The notes under the pieces: generated by a model
What the model was told of the DNA's origin: nothing
The model's database searches: none
The model's input: the letters and a program-made list of their open reading frames with translations, nothing else
Shown here: one piece after another, positions 19,456 to 29,477 of the stretch
Position numbering within the stretch: position 1 is the first letter of the stretch
How the letters are laid out: the number at the start of each line of letters is the position of its first letter
Source of the DNA: Paenibacillus_S sp043945595
GTDB taxonomy: Bacteria > Bacillota > Bacilli > Paenibacillales > NBRC-103111
NCBI RefSeq assembly: GCF_043945595.1
Contig: NZ_JBIFNP010000001.1
Location: 6,510,001-6,574,000 of the forward strand
DNA length: 64,000 bases
Direction of reading: 5' to 3'
Position numbers and translations under genes: made by a program

Positions 19456-20181
19456 ATGGCCGGTTACCGAACGAAACTAGCAATAACCATCACGCTTGCA
19501 CTGCTGCTGAATGCAGCTCTTGGCCTGTCCGTTCAGGCCTATTCCGGAGGCGAGGACGCCTACGAATCCGCCGTCGCATACGGCCCTGTATACACAGTTT
19601 ACGATCAGCCCGAGCTGGGGCCGCTCTTCGGCCCGCAGCTGCCTGCGGAAGAGCCAGAGCCGCTGCCTGCCCCGCTGCAGTACAAGGTGGCCTCCGGAGA
19701 CACGCTGTATCAAATTGCGCGCGATTTCAACATCTCGGTCGCCTCGCTGATGGCGGAGAACGATCTGCTCAATCCGAAGGCTCTATCGGTCGGGCAGCAG
19801 CTGACGATTCCTGCTGCCGAAGCCGTCGTGCCATTACCCGACGGAAACCGCCAGGTCATCAGGCAGGTGCTCAGCTCCACGCTGACCGCCTACACCGCAG
19901 GCGCGGAATCGACGGGAAAAACCTCGTCCCATTCCGCCTACGGCATTACTTACAGCGGCAGCAAAGCCGAGGAAGGCCGGACGATCGCCGTTGACCCGGC
20001 AGTCATCCCGATAGGCTCTACCGTCTTTATTGACGGCATCGGCATCCGCAAAGCGGAGGATACCGGCTCTGCCGTCCGCGGAGCTCGGATCGACGTCTTC
20101 ATGAACGATCTCGATCAGGCGATCCATTTTGGCGTCAAACGAAATGTGAAGGTTTATGTACTCTCCGGAGAGAATGTGTGA
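19456..20181 (+). CDS. Secreted LysM and 3D-domain cell-wall protein
   Basis: 241 residues. A signal peptide (ITITLALLLNAALGLSVQAY) is followed by a proline/glutamate linker, one LysM domain (YKVASGDTLYQIARDFNISV, about residues 76-118) that binds peptidoglycan, and a C-terminal 3D domain (SAYGITYSGSKAEEGRTIAV ... DTGSAVRGARIDVFM). The 3D domain carries the catalytic-type aspartates of YocH/MltA-like lytic enzymes. It probably remodels peptidoglycan outside the membrane. AAAGGAGG precedes the ATG. Convergent with the next gene and separated by a terminator. Confidence 0.9.
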   Translation: MAGYRTKLAITITLALLLNAALGLSVQAYSGGEDAYESAVAYGPVYTVYDQPELGPLFGPQLPAEEPEPLPAPLQYKVASGDTLYQIARDFNISVASLMAENDLLNPKALSVGQQLTIPAAEAVVPLPDGNRQVIRQVLSSTLTAYTAGAESTGKTSSHSAYGITYSGSKAEEGRTIAVDPAVIPIGSTVFIDGIGIRKAEDTGSAVRGARIDVFMNDLDQAIHFGVKRNVKVYVLSGENV

Positions 20182-20207
20182 GTGGATGAGAGAGTTGGCA
20201 AACTATG

Positions 20208-20247
20208 AAAAAGAGCCGCGGACCCAAGGCCCGCAGCTCTTTTTTTC
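20208..20247. terminator. Bidirectional terminator between convergent genes
   Basis: AAAAAGAGCCGCGG pairs with CCCGCAGCTCTTTTT, with A and T runs on either side. Confidence 0.85.
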
Positions 20248-20252
20248 ATAGA

Positions 20253-20453
20253 TTAGAATGTGACGGCTTCCACCTTGCGCAGAGGAATGTAAACGTTGAT
20301 GCCAGCGCTTGTAGTGATAACTACGTTGCCGTTTTGGATGCCTTGGTATTTACCAGTACGGAAAGCACTGTCGAAATAAACCGTAATACGAGTACCTAGG
20401 CTGACTCTGTCCAGAATACCAAGAATGGTGGAGTTGGAGTTATTGTTATGCAT
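20253..20453 (-). CDS. Small DUF2642-like protein
   Basis: 66 residues: an asparagine-rich start (MHNNNSNSTILG) then a compact beta-barrel-like sequence LGTRITVYFDSAFRTGKYQG followed by VVITTSAGINVYIPLRKV. The GTRITVY...G...YIPL pattern resembles DUF2642-type small proteins of Bacillales, some of which are spore-associated; this is a resemblance only. The ATG at 20453 follows AAAGGGGG by 9 bases. Divergent from glnS across about 230 AT-rich bases. Confidence 0.6.
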   Translation of the reverse strand: MHNNNSNSTILGILDRVSLGTRITVYFDSAFRTGKYQGIQNGNVVITTSAGINVYIPLRKVEAVTF

Positions 20454-20687
20454 ACGATGCAACCCCCTTTCCGCTGCTAGGATAAGATATTATATGCCGC
20501 AGGTACATAAAGTAACTAGATTAATATAATAGGAGAAAAACATATTTTAACGGACAACCCACCCTAGAAAGGAGCGAAACCCGCCGTCCTAAGGCAAAAA
20601 ATCACATTTTCGAAACACGGACCATTATATTTCTTACCGTTTTTGTGTATTATATTAAGATAAACTATGAAGGAAGAAAGGTTGATT

Positions 20688-22347
20688 GTGTTGGAGAACC
20701 CGTCTGCATCATCTCATTTTATTAGAAACATTGTCATCGACGATCTGAAATCGGGCAAAGTGAGCGAAGTCGTGACCCGCTTCCCGCCAGAGCCGAACGG
20801 TTATCTGCATATCGGGCACTCCAAGTCGATCTGCCTCAATTTCGAGCTGGCCGACGAGTTCAAAGGACGCACGAACCTGCGGTTCGACGACACCAACCCG
20901 TCCAAGGAAGATACCGAATTTGTCGAAGCGATCAAAGAAGACGTCCGCTGGCTCGGCTTCGAGTGGGACGGCTTGTTCTTCGCCTCCGATTATTTCGAGG
21001 AAATGTATCAGCGCGCCGTGCTGCTTATCAACAAGGGCAAAGCTTACGTGGACGATTTGAGCGCGGAGGAAATCCGTCTCACCCGCGGTACGCTGACCCA
21101 GCCCGGAGAGAACAGCCCTCACCGCAGCCGCAGCGTCGAAGAGAACCTGGAGCTGTTTGACCGGATGCGCAAGGGCGAGTTCAAGGACGGAGAAAAGGTG
21201 CTGCGCGCCAAAATCGACATGTCCTCGCCGAATATGAACCTGCGCGATCCGGTGCTTTACCGTATCTCCCATACGAAGCATCACAATACGGGAGATCAAT
21301 GGTGCATCTATCCGATGTACGATTACGCCCACCCGCTCGGCGACGCGATTGAAGGCGTCACCCACTCGATCTGTACGCTCGAGTTCGAGGAACCACCGTC
21401 CGTTATACGACTGGGTTATTGAAGAATGCGAGCTGGAATCCAAACCGAAGCAGTATGAATTCGCACGCCTGAATCTGACGAATACGGTCATGAGCAAGCG
21501 CTTCTTGAAGCAGCTGGTCGACCAGGGCATCGTCGACGGCTGGGACGATCCGCGGATGCCGACGATCTCGGGCCTGCGCCGCAAAGGCTTCACGCCGGAG
21601 GCGATCCGCAATTTCGCGCGCGAGACCGGCGTATCCCGCAGCTACAGCATCGTCGACGAGCGGATGCTGGACTATTTTATCCGCGAGGATCTGAAGCTGA
21701 AGGTGCCGCGCACGATGGGCGTCCTGCGTCCGCTGAAGGTCGTGATTACGAACTATCCGGAGGGTCAAACCGAAGAGCTTGAGGCGGAGATCAACCCGGA
21801 AAATCCGGAGATGGGCAATCGCAAAATTACATTCTCCCGCGAGATTTATATCGAGCAGGACGATTTTATGGAGAACCCTCCGAGCAAATATTTCCGTTTG
21901 TTCCCGGGCAACGAAGTTCGCTTGAAGAATGCCTATTTTATTAAGTGCAACGATTTTGTTAAGGATGCCGAAGGCAATGTGGTGGAAATCCACTGCACCT
22001 ACGATCCCGAAACCAAGAGCGGCAGCGGCTTTACCGGACGTAAGGTGAAAGGAACGATTCATTGGGTCGATGCTTCCAATGCCGTACCGGCCGAGTTCCG
22101 CCTGTACGAGCCGTTGATTCTTGACGAAGAGCGCGGCGACAGCGACAATTTCCTTGAATTTATCAACCCGAATTCGCTGGAAACTATACAAGGGTTCGTG
22201 GATCCTGACATGAACGAGGCGAAGCCGCAGGATAAATTCCAGTTCTTCCGCCACGGTTATTTCAGTATCGATCCGAAGCTGACTACACCGGAGAAGCTTG
22301 TGTTTAACCGGGTCGTTTCCCTGAAAAGCTCCTTTGAAATTAAATAA
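20688..22347 (+). CDS. glnS: Glutaminyl-tRNA synthetase, frameshifted
   Basis: About 552 residues after removing one extra G near 21391 (LEFE-NHRPLYDWVIEE restored). It charges tRNA-Gln directly with glutamine. The class I HIGH motif is in RFPPEPNGYLHIGHSKSICL, and the KMSKS-equivalent is TVMSKRFLKQL. LRFDDTNPSKED, CIYPMYDYAHPL, GWDDPRMPTISGLRR and the C-terminal anticodon domain KGTIHWVDASNAVPAEFRLY follow. A GTG at 20688 is taken as start because GGAAGAAAGG sits just before it; the ATG at 20667 lacks a site. Most Bacilli use Glu-tRNA amidation instead, so this gene is informative for taxonomy. Confidence 0.93.
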
Positions 22348-22352
22348 ACAGC

Positions 22353-22402
22353 TTATGATTATCCCCCAGGTGATGCTTTCCACATCCCTCGGGGATTTTT
22401 TA
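22353..22402 (+). terminator. Rho-independent terminator after glnS
   Basis: ATCCCC pairs with GGGGAT around a 24-base loop with internal pairing, followed by TTTTTT. Confidence 0.7.
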
Positions 22403-22432
22403 TGCTTGTCCGCCTGGCGGGCCTATGCCGGC

Positions 22433-22469
22433 ACAAAGAAAGAGACCCGCAGCAACGGGCTGCGGGTCT
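22433..22469 (-). terminator. Terminator of sugar module 1
   Basis: Perfect 11-bp stem AGACCCGCAGC/GCTGCGGGTCT; on the minus strand it is followed by CTTTCTTTG. It lies about 320 bases past the response-regulator stop and faces the glnS terminator. Confidence 0.75.
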
Positions 22470-22789
22470 GACAAGTTATATATATTAAAAAGGGGGTCGA
22501 GATTTAGTATAGGCCGTTTACCTTAAGAGGAGATGAAAAACAGATTACAGTTTCGTTACATTACTTCTCTGTTTGATTGCAGCGGTCGGCAGCAGATGGA
22601 GAGACCTGCCGTTCCTTCCGGACAGGCTCCCCGTACCGGGGAAGCTGTTCTGTTCGGATATGCCTATACTTAACAGACAAACCTTCCCTATTCCCGCCAG
22701 CCTAAACGTGGGGTTCGACCGGCCGCCACACAGCGCTGCAACGCGCCTGGGATTGGCGCGCATTGGAAGCGTATCCTCCAGGTTACTTC
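22470..22789. other. Gene-free stretch beyond sugar module 1
   Basis: 320 bases with no supported ORF. It includes one GC-rich hairpin (GGCTCCCC/GGGGAAGC around 22625-22650). This may be the untranslated 3' end of the module 1 transcript; no other signal was seen. Confidence 0.35.
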
Positions 22790-23962
22790 CTACTGCTCAT
22801 CCTCCCACTGCCGCCGGTATTCGGTCGGCGTTAAAGCGTGCTTTTTGCGGAATACCTGCGTAAAATGACGCATGTCCTGGTAACCGACCCGCTCGGCAAT
22901 GTCGGCTATCTTCAGATAAGGGTCCTGCAGCAGCTCCTTCGCCCGTTCCAGCCGAAGCTGAATAATATATTCCTTGAAGCCTTGGCCCGTCTTCTGCTTG
23001 AACAGCTGACTGAAGTACGCCGGATTCAGGTAAACAACCGACGCCACCTTCTCCAGCGACAAATCCTCGTGATAATGCGTGCGGATATACTGCAGAGCCA
23101 CCTCGATGGCGCCCTCATTTTTGTGCTCATACAGTCCCGTTGAAGCCAGAGTGCCGGACTGCTTGAGCCTTTTTACCTCCTGGGGAATGACCTGAAAATC
23201 ATACAGCAGGCCGCTCGCACCGAGGTGGAACGGAATTTTCAAATACTGGTTCAAATGGCTTCGCAGCTCCACCAGGAAGCTGTCCAGCCCCGTCCCCTCC
23301 TGCAGCGTAACCAGCCCGAGCAGGCTGTGGCTCTCGAAGCTGGATACGAACCCATGCCCCTTCTGCTCGATCAGCTCGGACAGCACATTGTCAACGATGA
23401 AATGCTCCAGATGAATCGGATTGGCGCTCTCCAGCCGGACCAGAATCAAATAAAAATCCGGGTGGCTCCCCATCTCCGACGCCATATCGAAGCGGCCGAT
23501 ATCCAAGCCGGAAGCCCAGCGCTGGAAGACCGCCTCCCGCAAATATTTCAGATTGGAGCGAAGCACCTGGTTCTCCATCGTCAGCCGGTTTTCCCGGCGC
23601 AGCTCCTCCTCCAGCGTCCCAATCAGCTTCAGCAGCTTTTCCTTGCCGATCGGCTTAAGCAAATAATCTCTGGCGCCGAGCCGCATCGCTTCCTGTGCGT
23701 AAGCGAATTCGGAATAGGCGGAGATGACGATCCATTTCACGTGCGGGTGTCTGCGCCGGGTCAGCTTCATCAGCTCCAGCCCCGTCATGCCGGGCATGAG
23801 AATATCGGTGAACACGATATCGATATGGCTGTTGCGCAGCGTTTCAATCGCTTCCTCCGGGGAAGCCGCCGTGAAAATACGCATGCCGGGATGCGAGGTT
23901 TGCAGCGTACGCCGCACCCCTTCGCGGATAATTTTCTCATCGTCGACGACCAGAATGTTCAT
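22790..23962 (-). CDS. AraC-type two-component response regulator (sugar module 1)
   Basis: 390 residues. A receiver domain (MNILVVDDEKIIREGVRRTL; phospho-acceptor Asp in IDIVFTDILMPGMTGLELM; conserved KP in YLLKPIGKEK) is followed by a helical linker and a C-terminal pair of AraC helix-turn-helix motifs (LEKVASVVYLNPAYFSQLFK and IADIAERVGYQDMRHFTQVF). The YesN-type layout predicts activation of the adjacent sugar-uptake genes. The ATG at 23962 overlaps the kinase stop (ATGA), so kinase and regulator are translationally coupled. Confidence 0.93.
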   Translation of the reverse strand: MNILVVDDEKIIREGVRRTLQTSHPGMRIFTAASPEEAIETLRNSHIDIVFTDILMPGMTGLELMKLTRRRHPHVKWIVISAYSEFAYAQEAMRLGARDYLLKPIGKEKLLKLIGTLEEELRRENRLTMENQVLRSNLKYLREAVFQRWASGLDIGRFDMASEMGSHPDFYLILVRLESANPIHLEHFIVDNVLSELIEQKGHGFVSSFESHSLLGLVTLQEGTGLDSFLVELRSHLNQYLKIPFHLGASGLLYDFQVIPQEVKRLKQSGTLASTGLYEHKNEGAIEVALQYIRTHYHEDLSLEKVASVVYLNPAYFSQLFKQKTGQGFKEYIIQLRLERAKELLQDPYLKIADIAERVGYQDMRHFTQVFRKKHALTPTEYRRQWEDEQ

Positions 23963-25917
23963 CGTCCCGTTCCCTCCCTTCCGTTCCAAGCCGCCTGCTG
24001 CGCCGGAACGGACAAGCAGACGGTCGTACCGCGGCCCGATACGCTGCGAATATCCAGCCCGTAGCCTTCACCGAACATCAGCTGCAGCCGCCGGTGCACA
24101 TTTTGCAGCCCGATGCCCTGCCTCAGCCGGGCGGCTTCACCGGTGCCCGCTTCCGGCGCAATCGGCGCCGCTGTGCCGGCGCCGGTATCCGCAGCCGCCA
24201 GCGGCATCCCTTTACCTCCACTGTCGGCTGCAGCGCCCTGCTGCATCGGGGCGGCTTCCGGGCCGCTGAAGCCGCCCTGTGCGGGATCGGGCTCGGTCCG
24301 GCTGACGTCAGCAAGCGAGGCCTGTAGACGGGAGAGAGCACCCGCCTCCATGCCCGGCCCGTTGTCCTCGACAAACAGGCGCAGGCGGGCTCCGTCGGCT
24401 TCCGCATACACCCGCAGCACGCCCGCTTCCTGCCGGCGCTCCAGCCCATGCTTCACCGCATTCTCGATGATCGGCTGCAGCGTCATTTTGGGCAGCCGGA
24501 TGCGAAGCCATTGCGGATCGACATCGATCTCCACCTGGAGCCTGCCGTCCAGCCGCAGTTGAATGATGGTTAAATAATGCTGAATCTGCTCCAGCTCCTC
24601 CTCCAGCGACACGTTCGAATCCGCTTCCCAGTGGGAGCTGTAGCGAAACATATTGGACAGCGCCAGCACGACCGAGCCCAGCTTATCCTGCTCCTGCTCG
24701 TCAAGCATCCAATAGATCATATCCAAGGTATTATAGAGGAAATGGGGGTTAACCTGCGACTGAAGCGCCTGCAGTTGAGCGTTCTTTTCGCTGGTCGAGA
24801 CGGACTTGACCCGCTCGATCAGCTCATCCATCCGTCCGACCATCTGGTTGAACGAGGAGACCAGGCTGTTGATTTCCTCATACGAATTTACCGTCACCGG
24901 CTCGCCGCGGAAGTTCCCCATCTCGACCTGCTTCATCTCTTGAATCAGCCGCTTGAGCGGAGATGCGAACGAACGGGATACGAGCGTCGCCAATATCGTC
25001 GATACCACGACCAGAATGGATCCGACATAAAGCAAGTAATGCTTCATCCGGTCCAGCTCCACATTCAAATCAGCCTCCGGCGTGACGCTGATGAACTGCC
25101 AATCGGCCAAGGACGGCCTGGAGCCGACGATCAGATAGCCTGCTTTTTCCTCCACAAGCACCTCATGCTCCTGCAGCAGCCGCGGCTGCTCCCCCAGGGC
25201 GTTCCGTAAACGCGGTTCGTCCAAGCTCGCCGCCATGATCTCGCCTTGGGCGGACAACATGTAGACCTCGCTCCGCTCGCCGAGCCGCAGGTTGGCCAGC
25301 GCGTCAAGAATTTGCTGCGGATCGGTCTCTACAATAACCATACCGACAGGCTGATGCGTATGAAGATCATACATTTGCCGTCCGAAGGTGAATACCGGGC
25401 GCGGCTCGTTCTGATCGATCACCGAATGCTCATGGACGCCGATCCAGACCAGCTCGCCTGTCGAACGGCTGACCTTTCTATACCAGTCCGACTGTTGAAA
25501 GTTCGGATCGATCACATTCATATAGTTGCCGTAGCTGTAGAGAACCCCGTCCTTGGAAACCACATGGATACCGATGATATCTTCTCTGGAGTAATAGTTC
25601 GCCCCAAGAATGTTGACGATCGTCCGTTCGTTGATCGCCCGGACCGCCGCATCCTTGCGGGTATCGTCCGGCAGCAGCCGCTGAAGATCAAAGTTGCCTG
25701 TAACGGATTTAGTCAGCGTATCGTATCCGCCCAGCAGCAGATCGAACAGCTCGCTGGTCTGGTACACGTTTTTTTGCGCGATATCGCTGATTTTCTGGTG
25801 CACCTGATCGGTCGACCGCTTGTAATAAAGCCCGCTGACCACGATCAGCAGGCTTAACATGCAGATGAGAAATAAGATAAATAACCGACTGTAAATGGAA
25901 TGAAAGCCGCGCCGCAC
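23959..25917 (-). CDS. YesM-type sensor histidine kinase with an unusual ATP-lid insertion (sugar module 1)
   Basis: About 652 residues. Two membrane helices (FILFLICMLSLLIVVSGLYY and the YVGSILVVVSTILATLVS segment) bracket an extracellular sensor domain of about 260 residues. A HAMP domain, the phospho-acceptor His region LQALQSQVNPHFLYNTLDMI and an HATPase domain (IIENAVKHGLERR, VEDNGPGM, GIGLQNVHRRL) follow. Between DNGPGM and GIGLQN lie about 80 residues, where the other two kinases here have about 20; the extra part is Ala/Gly/Pro-rich. The GTG at 25917 is chosen from AGGAG 10 bases upstream. It probably senses sugars or the binding protein of this module. Confidence 0.88.
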   Translation of the reverse strand: MRRGFHSIYSRLFILFLICMLSLLIVVSGLYYKRSTDQVHQKISDIAQKNVYQTSELFDLLLGGYDTLTKSVTGNFDLQRLLPDDTRKDAAVRAINERTIVNILGANYYSREDIIGIHVVSKDGVLYSYGNYMNVIDPNFQQSDWYRKVSRSTGELVWIGVHEHSVIDQNEPRPVFTFGRQMYDLHTHQPVGMVIVETDPQQILDALANLRLGERSEVYMLSAQGEIMAASLDEPRLRNALGEQPRLLQEHEVLVEEKAGYLIVGSRPSLADWQFISVTPEADLNVELDRMKHYLLYVGSILVVVSTILATLVSRSFASPLKRLIQEMKQVEMGNFRGEPVTVNSYEEINSLVSSFNQMVGRMDELIERVKSVSTSEKNAQLQALQSQVNPHFLYNTLDMIYWMLDEQEQDKLGSVVLALSNMFRYSSHWEADSNVSLEEELEQIQHYLTIIQLRLDGRLQVEIDVDPQWLRIRLPKMTLQPIIENAVKHGLERRQEAGVLRVYAEADGARLRLFVEDNGPGMEAGALSRLQASLADVSRTEPDPAQGGFSGPEAAPMQQGAAADSGGKGMPLAAADTGAGTAAPIAPEAGTGEAARLRQGIGLQNVHRRLQLMFGEGYGLDIRSVSGRGTTVCLSVPAQQAAWNGREGTGR

Positions 25918-26030
25918 TTCTTCCGGTCTCCTTTCTTCCTGCCTGTCCCTACTATACAACACGACGGAGGATCGGCACCAGCTTCCTCGCAACGCTGCAT
26001 GAAACATCCATGCGTCCGTGCGGTTCAAGC

Positions 26031-26915
26031 TTAACCCTTCACCGCTCCGGCAACCATCCCTTTCGTAATTTTCTCCGACAGCACGAAGTAGATGAAGATA
26101 ACCGGCAGCGCGCCAAGCACGAGGAAGGCTCCGATCGCTCCGTAATTGACCGAATATTGGCTGACGAAGCTGTACACGCCGAACGGCAGCGTCTTCAAGC
26201 TTTGTGAAGAAATGAACGTGGACGCCATAATATACTCGTTCCAGATCGAGATGAAGGTCAAAATGCTGACCGTCATGATCGGGGGCACCGATATCGGCAA
26301 AATAATGCTGCGGAATGTCCGCGTAATGCTCGCTCCGTCCATAACAGCCGATTCCTCGATCTCCAGCGGAATCGTCCGCATAAAGCCCGACAGCACGAAG
26401 ACCGCAAGCGGGGTGGAGAACGAAATGTAAGGCAGAATGAGCGCCAAATAAGTATTTAGGATGCCCATGTGCTTAAATATAATCATGAGCGGAAGCAGCG
26501 TCGCCTGCAGCGGGATCATAATGCCGACAAGGAAAACGAGCATCACGGCCGAGGCGTATTTAAAACGAAAACGGGTGATCGCGTACGCTACCATCGAGCA
26601 TAAAACAATGACGACCGCCATCGTCGATGCCGTTACGAAAAAGCTGTTGAACAAATATTTCAGGTACGTGCCCGACACATAAGCCTCTTTATAATTGACC
26701 CACTGGAGCGCATGCGGCAGCGAAAAGAAGCTTCCCGATAAAATTTCTTCATTCGTCTTCAGCGAATAAATCACAAGCCACAGCAGCGGATAGACCTGCG
26801 TCACGAACAGAACCGACAAGAAGCCGAGCACCAGCCCTCTGCCTCTGACCCTGCTGGCACGCTGCCGAGGCACCGCCCGGACCGGAGCGGAAGTAACGCC
26901 GGGTAATGAACTCAT
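26031..26915 (-). CDS. CUT1 sugar ABC permease, MalG type (module 1)
   Basis: 294 residues with six transmembrane helices and the cytoplasmic EAA loop EIEESAVMDGASITRTFRSI that docks to the ATPase. It ends in the usual GAVKG tail of this family. It lies 36 bases downstream of the MalF-type gene and 113 bases upstream of the kinase, all on the minus strand. No ATP-binding subunit is encoded here, so a shared MsmX-like ATPase is expected. The substrate is probably an oligosaccharide; the identity is not visible. Confidence 0.9.
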   Translation of the reverse strand: MSSLPGVTSAPVRAVPRQRASRVRGRGLVLGFLSVLFVTQVYPLLWLVIYSLKTNEEILSGSFFSLPHALQWVNYKEAYVSGTYLKYLFNSFFVTASTMAVVIVLCSMVAYAITRFRFKYASAVMLVFLVGIMIPLQATLLPLMIIFKHMGILNTYLALILPYISFSTPLAVFVLSGFMRTIPLEIEESAVMDGASITRTFRSIILPISVPPIMTVSILTFISIWNEYIMASTFISSQSLKTLPFGVYSFVSQYSVNYGAIGAFLVLGALPVIFIYFVLSEKITKGMVAGAVKG

Positions 26916-26951
26916 CCTGATCTCTCCCTTTCCCTAAACAAGCTGACCAGC

Positions 26952-27842
26952 CTACGCATACTTGCTTTCCAATTTTTTAAACACCGCATTCAGCAGCAGT
27001 GTCACGGCCAGACATTCCATGACGAGGAATGAGGCCATAGCGCTTCCGTAGCCATACCTCATGGAGAGGAACGACATGTTGTACATATGGGTCGAGATTA
27101 CGTCCGTCGCATGCGCCGGGCCGCCTCCGGTCATGACCATGATCATGTCGAACGCTTGCAGCGAACCGATAACGGACAGCACAATCGATATTTTAAAAAT
27201 CGGCAATACCATAGGCAGCGTAATATACCTGTCGGCGGTGAGCCCTTCGGCCCCGTCGATTTTTGCCGCTTCATAAATTTCCGAAGGAATGTTTTGAATA
27301 CCCGTAAATTGAATGAGCACATGATAGCCTAAATACTGCCACAGCGATACGAAGAATAACGCGAAGATCGCTACCTTGGGATCGGTGAGCCAAGGCTTGG
27401 TCCAATGCTCCAGACCGACGGCCATCAGCAGCTGATTCAGCATACCGCCGAGCGAAGCCGGGTTATAGATCGTTTTCCAGAGCTGGCCGATCACAACGAC
27501 CGATAAAATGACAGGAAGAAAGTAGCTCGATACGAGAAAATTCGGCTTCCGCACATAGCGGCCGATAAGGATTGCTACGAACAGGGCAAAAGGGATCTCC
27601 GCCATGGAGAATAAGGCAAACAGCAGCGTCCGGCCGACCGAAGGCCAGAACACGGGTCACTTCGTAAAAAGCTCCTTAAAATTGCCGAGCCCGATAAAGC
27701 GCGACGCGCCGATGCCGTTCCAATCCAGCGTTGACGTATAAAACGACACTAAGATAGGAATGAACACAAGCAGGATGTAAAGAAGCAAACAAGGGAGCAC
27801 AAACAAAGCAATCGTTCGCTTCGGGACGTTTAATGCGTTCAC
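26952..27842 (-). CDS. CUT1 sugar ABC permease, MalF type, with in-frame stop (module 1)
   Basis: About 296 residues if the TGA at 27657-27659 is read through. Upstream it reads NALNVPKRTIALFVLPCLLL to NFKELFTK, downstream PVFWPSVGRTLLFALFSMAE in the same frame. The EAA loop is EIYEAAKIDGAEGLTADRYI. The GTG at 27842 is preferred because TGGAGG sits 9 bases upstream. Unlike most breaks in the window this is a nonsense codon in frame, either a base substitution or two compensating indels. It could be a real inactivating mutation or an error. Confidence 0.82.
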
Positions 27843-27935
27843 GGTGAACCGCCTCCATGAGAAAAACGCCATTCCGACGTTCTTCGATGTGTGACCGCTA
27901 TTGCGGAAATATTGGGATGCCGCTAAATAAGCGCA

Positions 27936-28011
27936 GCAAAAATAAGGAAGGGAGCGCGCGGAGACCCGGTTGACCTCTCTTTCCGGCCGTCAATGCCTCC
28001 GGTTCCCTTCC
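27936..28011 (-). terminator. Attenuator-like hairpin between binding protein and permease genes
   Basis: GGAAGGGA (27946-27953) pairs with TCCCTTCC (28004-28011), and the minus-strand product runs into TTATTTTTGC. Placed just after the solute-binding gene, it could lower permease expression relative to the binding protein. Confidence 0.55.
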
Positions 28012-28022
28012 TGGTGTACGTC

Positions 28023-29362
28023 TTATTTATTGTTCGTTTCAAAAGCGGCTTGATGTTCCTTCGCAACATCCTTCGGATCTTTCTTCTGTACGAACAGGTT
28101 TTGGATACTGGTCAGGTGCGCCTGGGCCGTGCCCGGATTCATCGTATTATCGAAGGCCAGATCGCCGCCCTGCACGTTCTTGAACAGCTCCATAACCTCC
28201 ATCGACAAATCGGAGTAGCCTGCGGCCTTGAAGTCGCCCTCCACCTTCTGTGCAATACCTACCGCATTCTTCATTTCGAAGGATACCTTCGGGAAATTCA
28301 CCATAAAGTAGTTCAGGAAATCCTTCGTTTCTTTCAGATGCTTGCTGTTGGCCGAGATCGCGAAGCCGCTTCCCGGCGCAAGCATAAATTGATCCGGGTT
28401 CCCTTTGCCGCCGACCGTCGGGAATTTGAACGCGCCGACCTTCCCTTTGACCGAGGAATCGTCGATGGCTCCCGTCGCCCATGTTCCCATGTAATACATA
28501 GCCGCTTTGCCTGTTTTAAATAAGTTCTCTCCTGCCGTCAGGTCGAACGAAGTCGCCCCTTCCTGGAAGGCGCCGGCTTGAACCAGGTCCTGCAGCTTCG
28601 AAACCGCCTCGACAAAGGCCGGGTCTTCAAACGTTTTCTTCTTATCCAGGACATCCTTCAGAAAGTTCGGCCCGTTGTTCGTTCTCAGCACCATGTTCAT
28701 GAACAGGAAGGAGCCGGTCACGTATCTTTCTCCGGAATCGCCATCGGAATAATTCCTTTGGCCTTCAGCTTCTTCGCCGCTTCCACCATATCCTCGAATG
28801 TTTTAGGCACTTCCACGCCGGCTTGGCTGAACAGCTCTTTGTTGTAGTACACGACGCCCAAGTTGTTCCCGTCCGGCAGCGCATACACATTATTATTGAA
28901 CGTATAATAATCGAGAATCCCTTTCTGGAACGTATCCTTCAGGCCGTTCTGATCCAGCATATCGTTCAGCGGCGCCAGCAGGCCCGCATCGACGAACGGT
29001 TTCATCTGGGCGCTCGGATTGACGATCGTAATATCCGGCACTTCTTTGGAAGCCGCCTGCGTTTTCAGCTTCATCTTTTGCTGGTCGGTATTCAGCGAAT
29101 CCAGCTCAATCTTGACGTTCGGATGCGCTGCCGTGTAATCGGCTACAATTTTCTTCATAATTTTGTTGTTCGGGGCGGTCGGGTCGGGATAAATATTTTG
29201 GAACGTAATCGTTACCGGTCCCGGATTACTTTTATTCGAGGCATCGCCTGCGGCTCCGCTTTGCGCGGAGGGCGCCGTATCGGCAGCGCCGCCTCCACAG
29301 GCCGTAAGACCGATTGCCATTGTTCCTGCCAATGCCAGATGAACCAAGCGGTTTGTTCTCAT
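28023..29362 (-). CDS. Sugar-binding lipoprotein (module 1), frameshifted
   Basis: About 446 residues after restoring one missing base near 28720 (IPEK then RYVTGSFLFMNM). The signal peptide ends in the lipobox LTAC (near residue 22), so it is a membrane-anchored extracellular solute-binding protein. The PF01547-type fold is visible in KEVPDITIVNPSAQ, YYTFNNNVYALPDGNNLGVV, YYNKELFSQAGVEVPKTFED and GKAAMYYMGTW. It is the first gene of module 1, followed by the two permeases, the sensor kinase and its regulator. Confidence 0.9.
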
Positions 29363-29477
29363 TGCTTTGCTTCCCCCTCGTATTTCTTGTTCTGATCACA
29401 TGCTTATTATGCTATAGGGCCATCCTTTCAACAATGAACAAACTTAAGGGATTAGGTTTGTTTTTTCTATATGGCCA

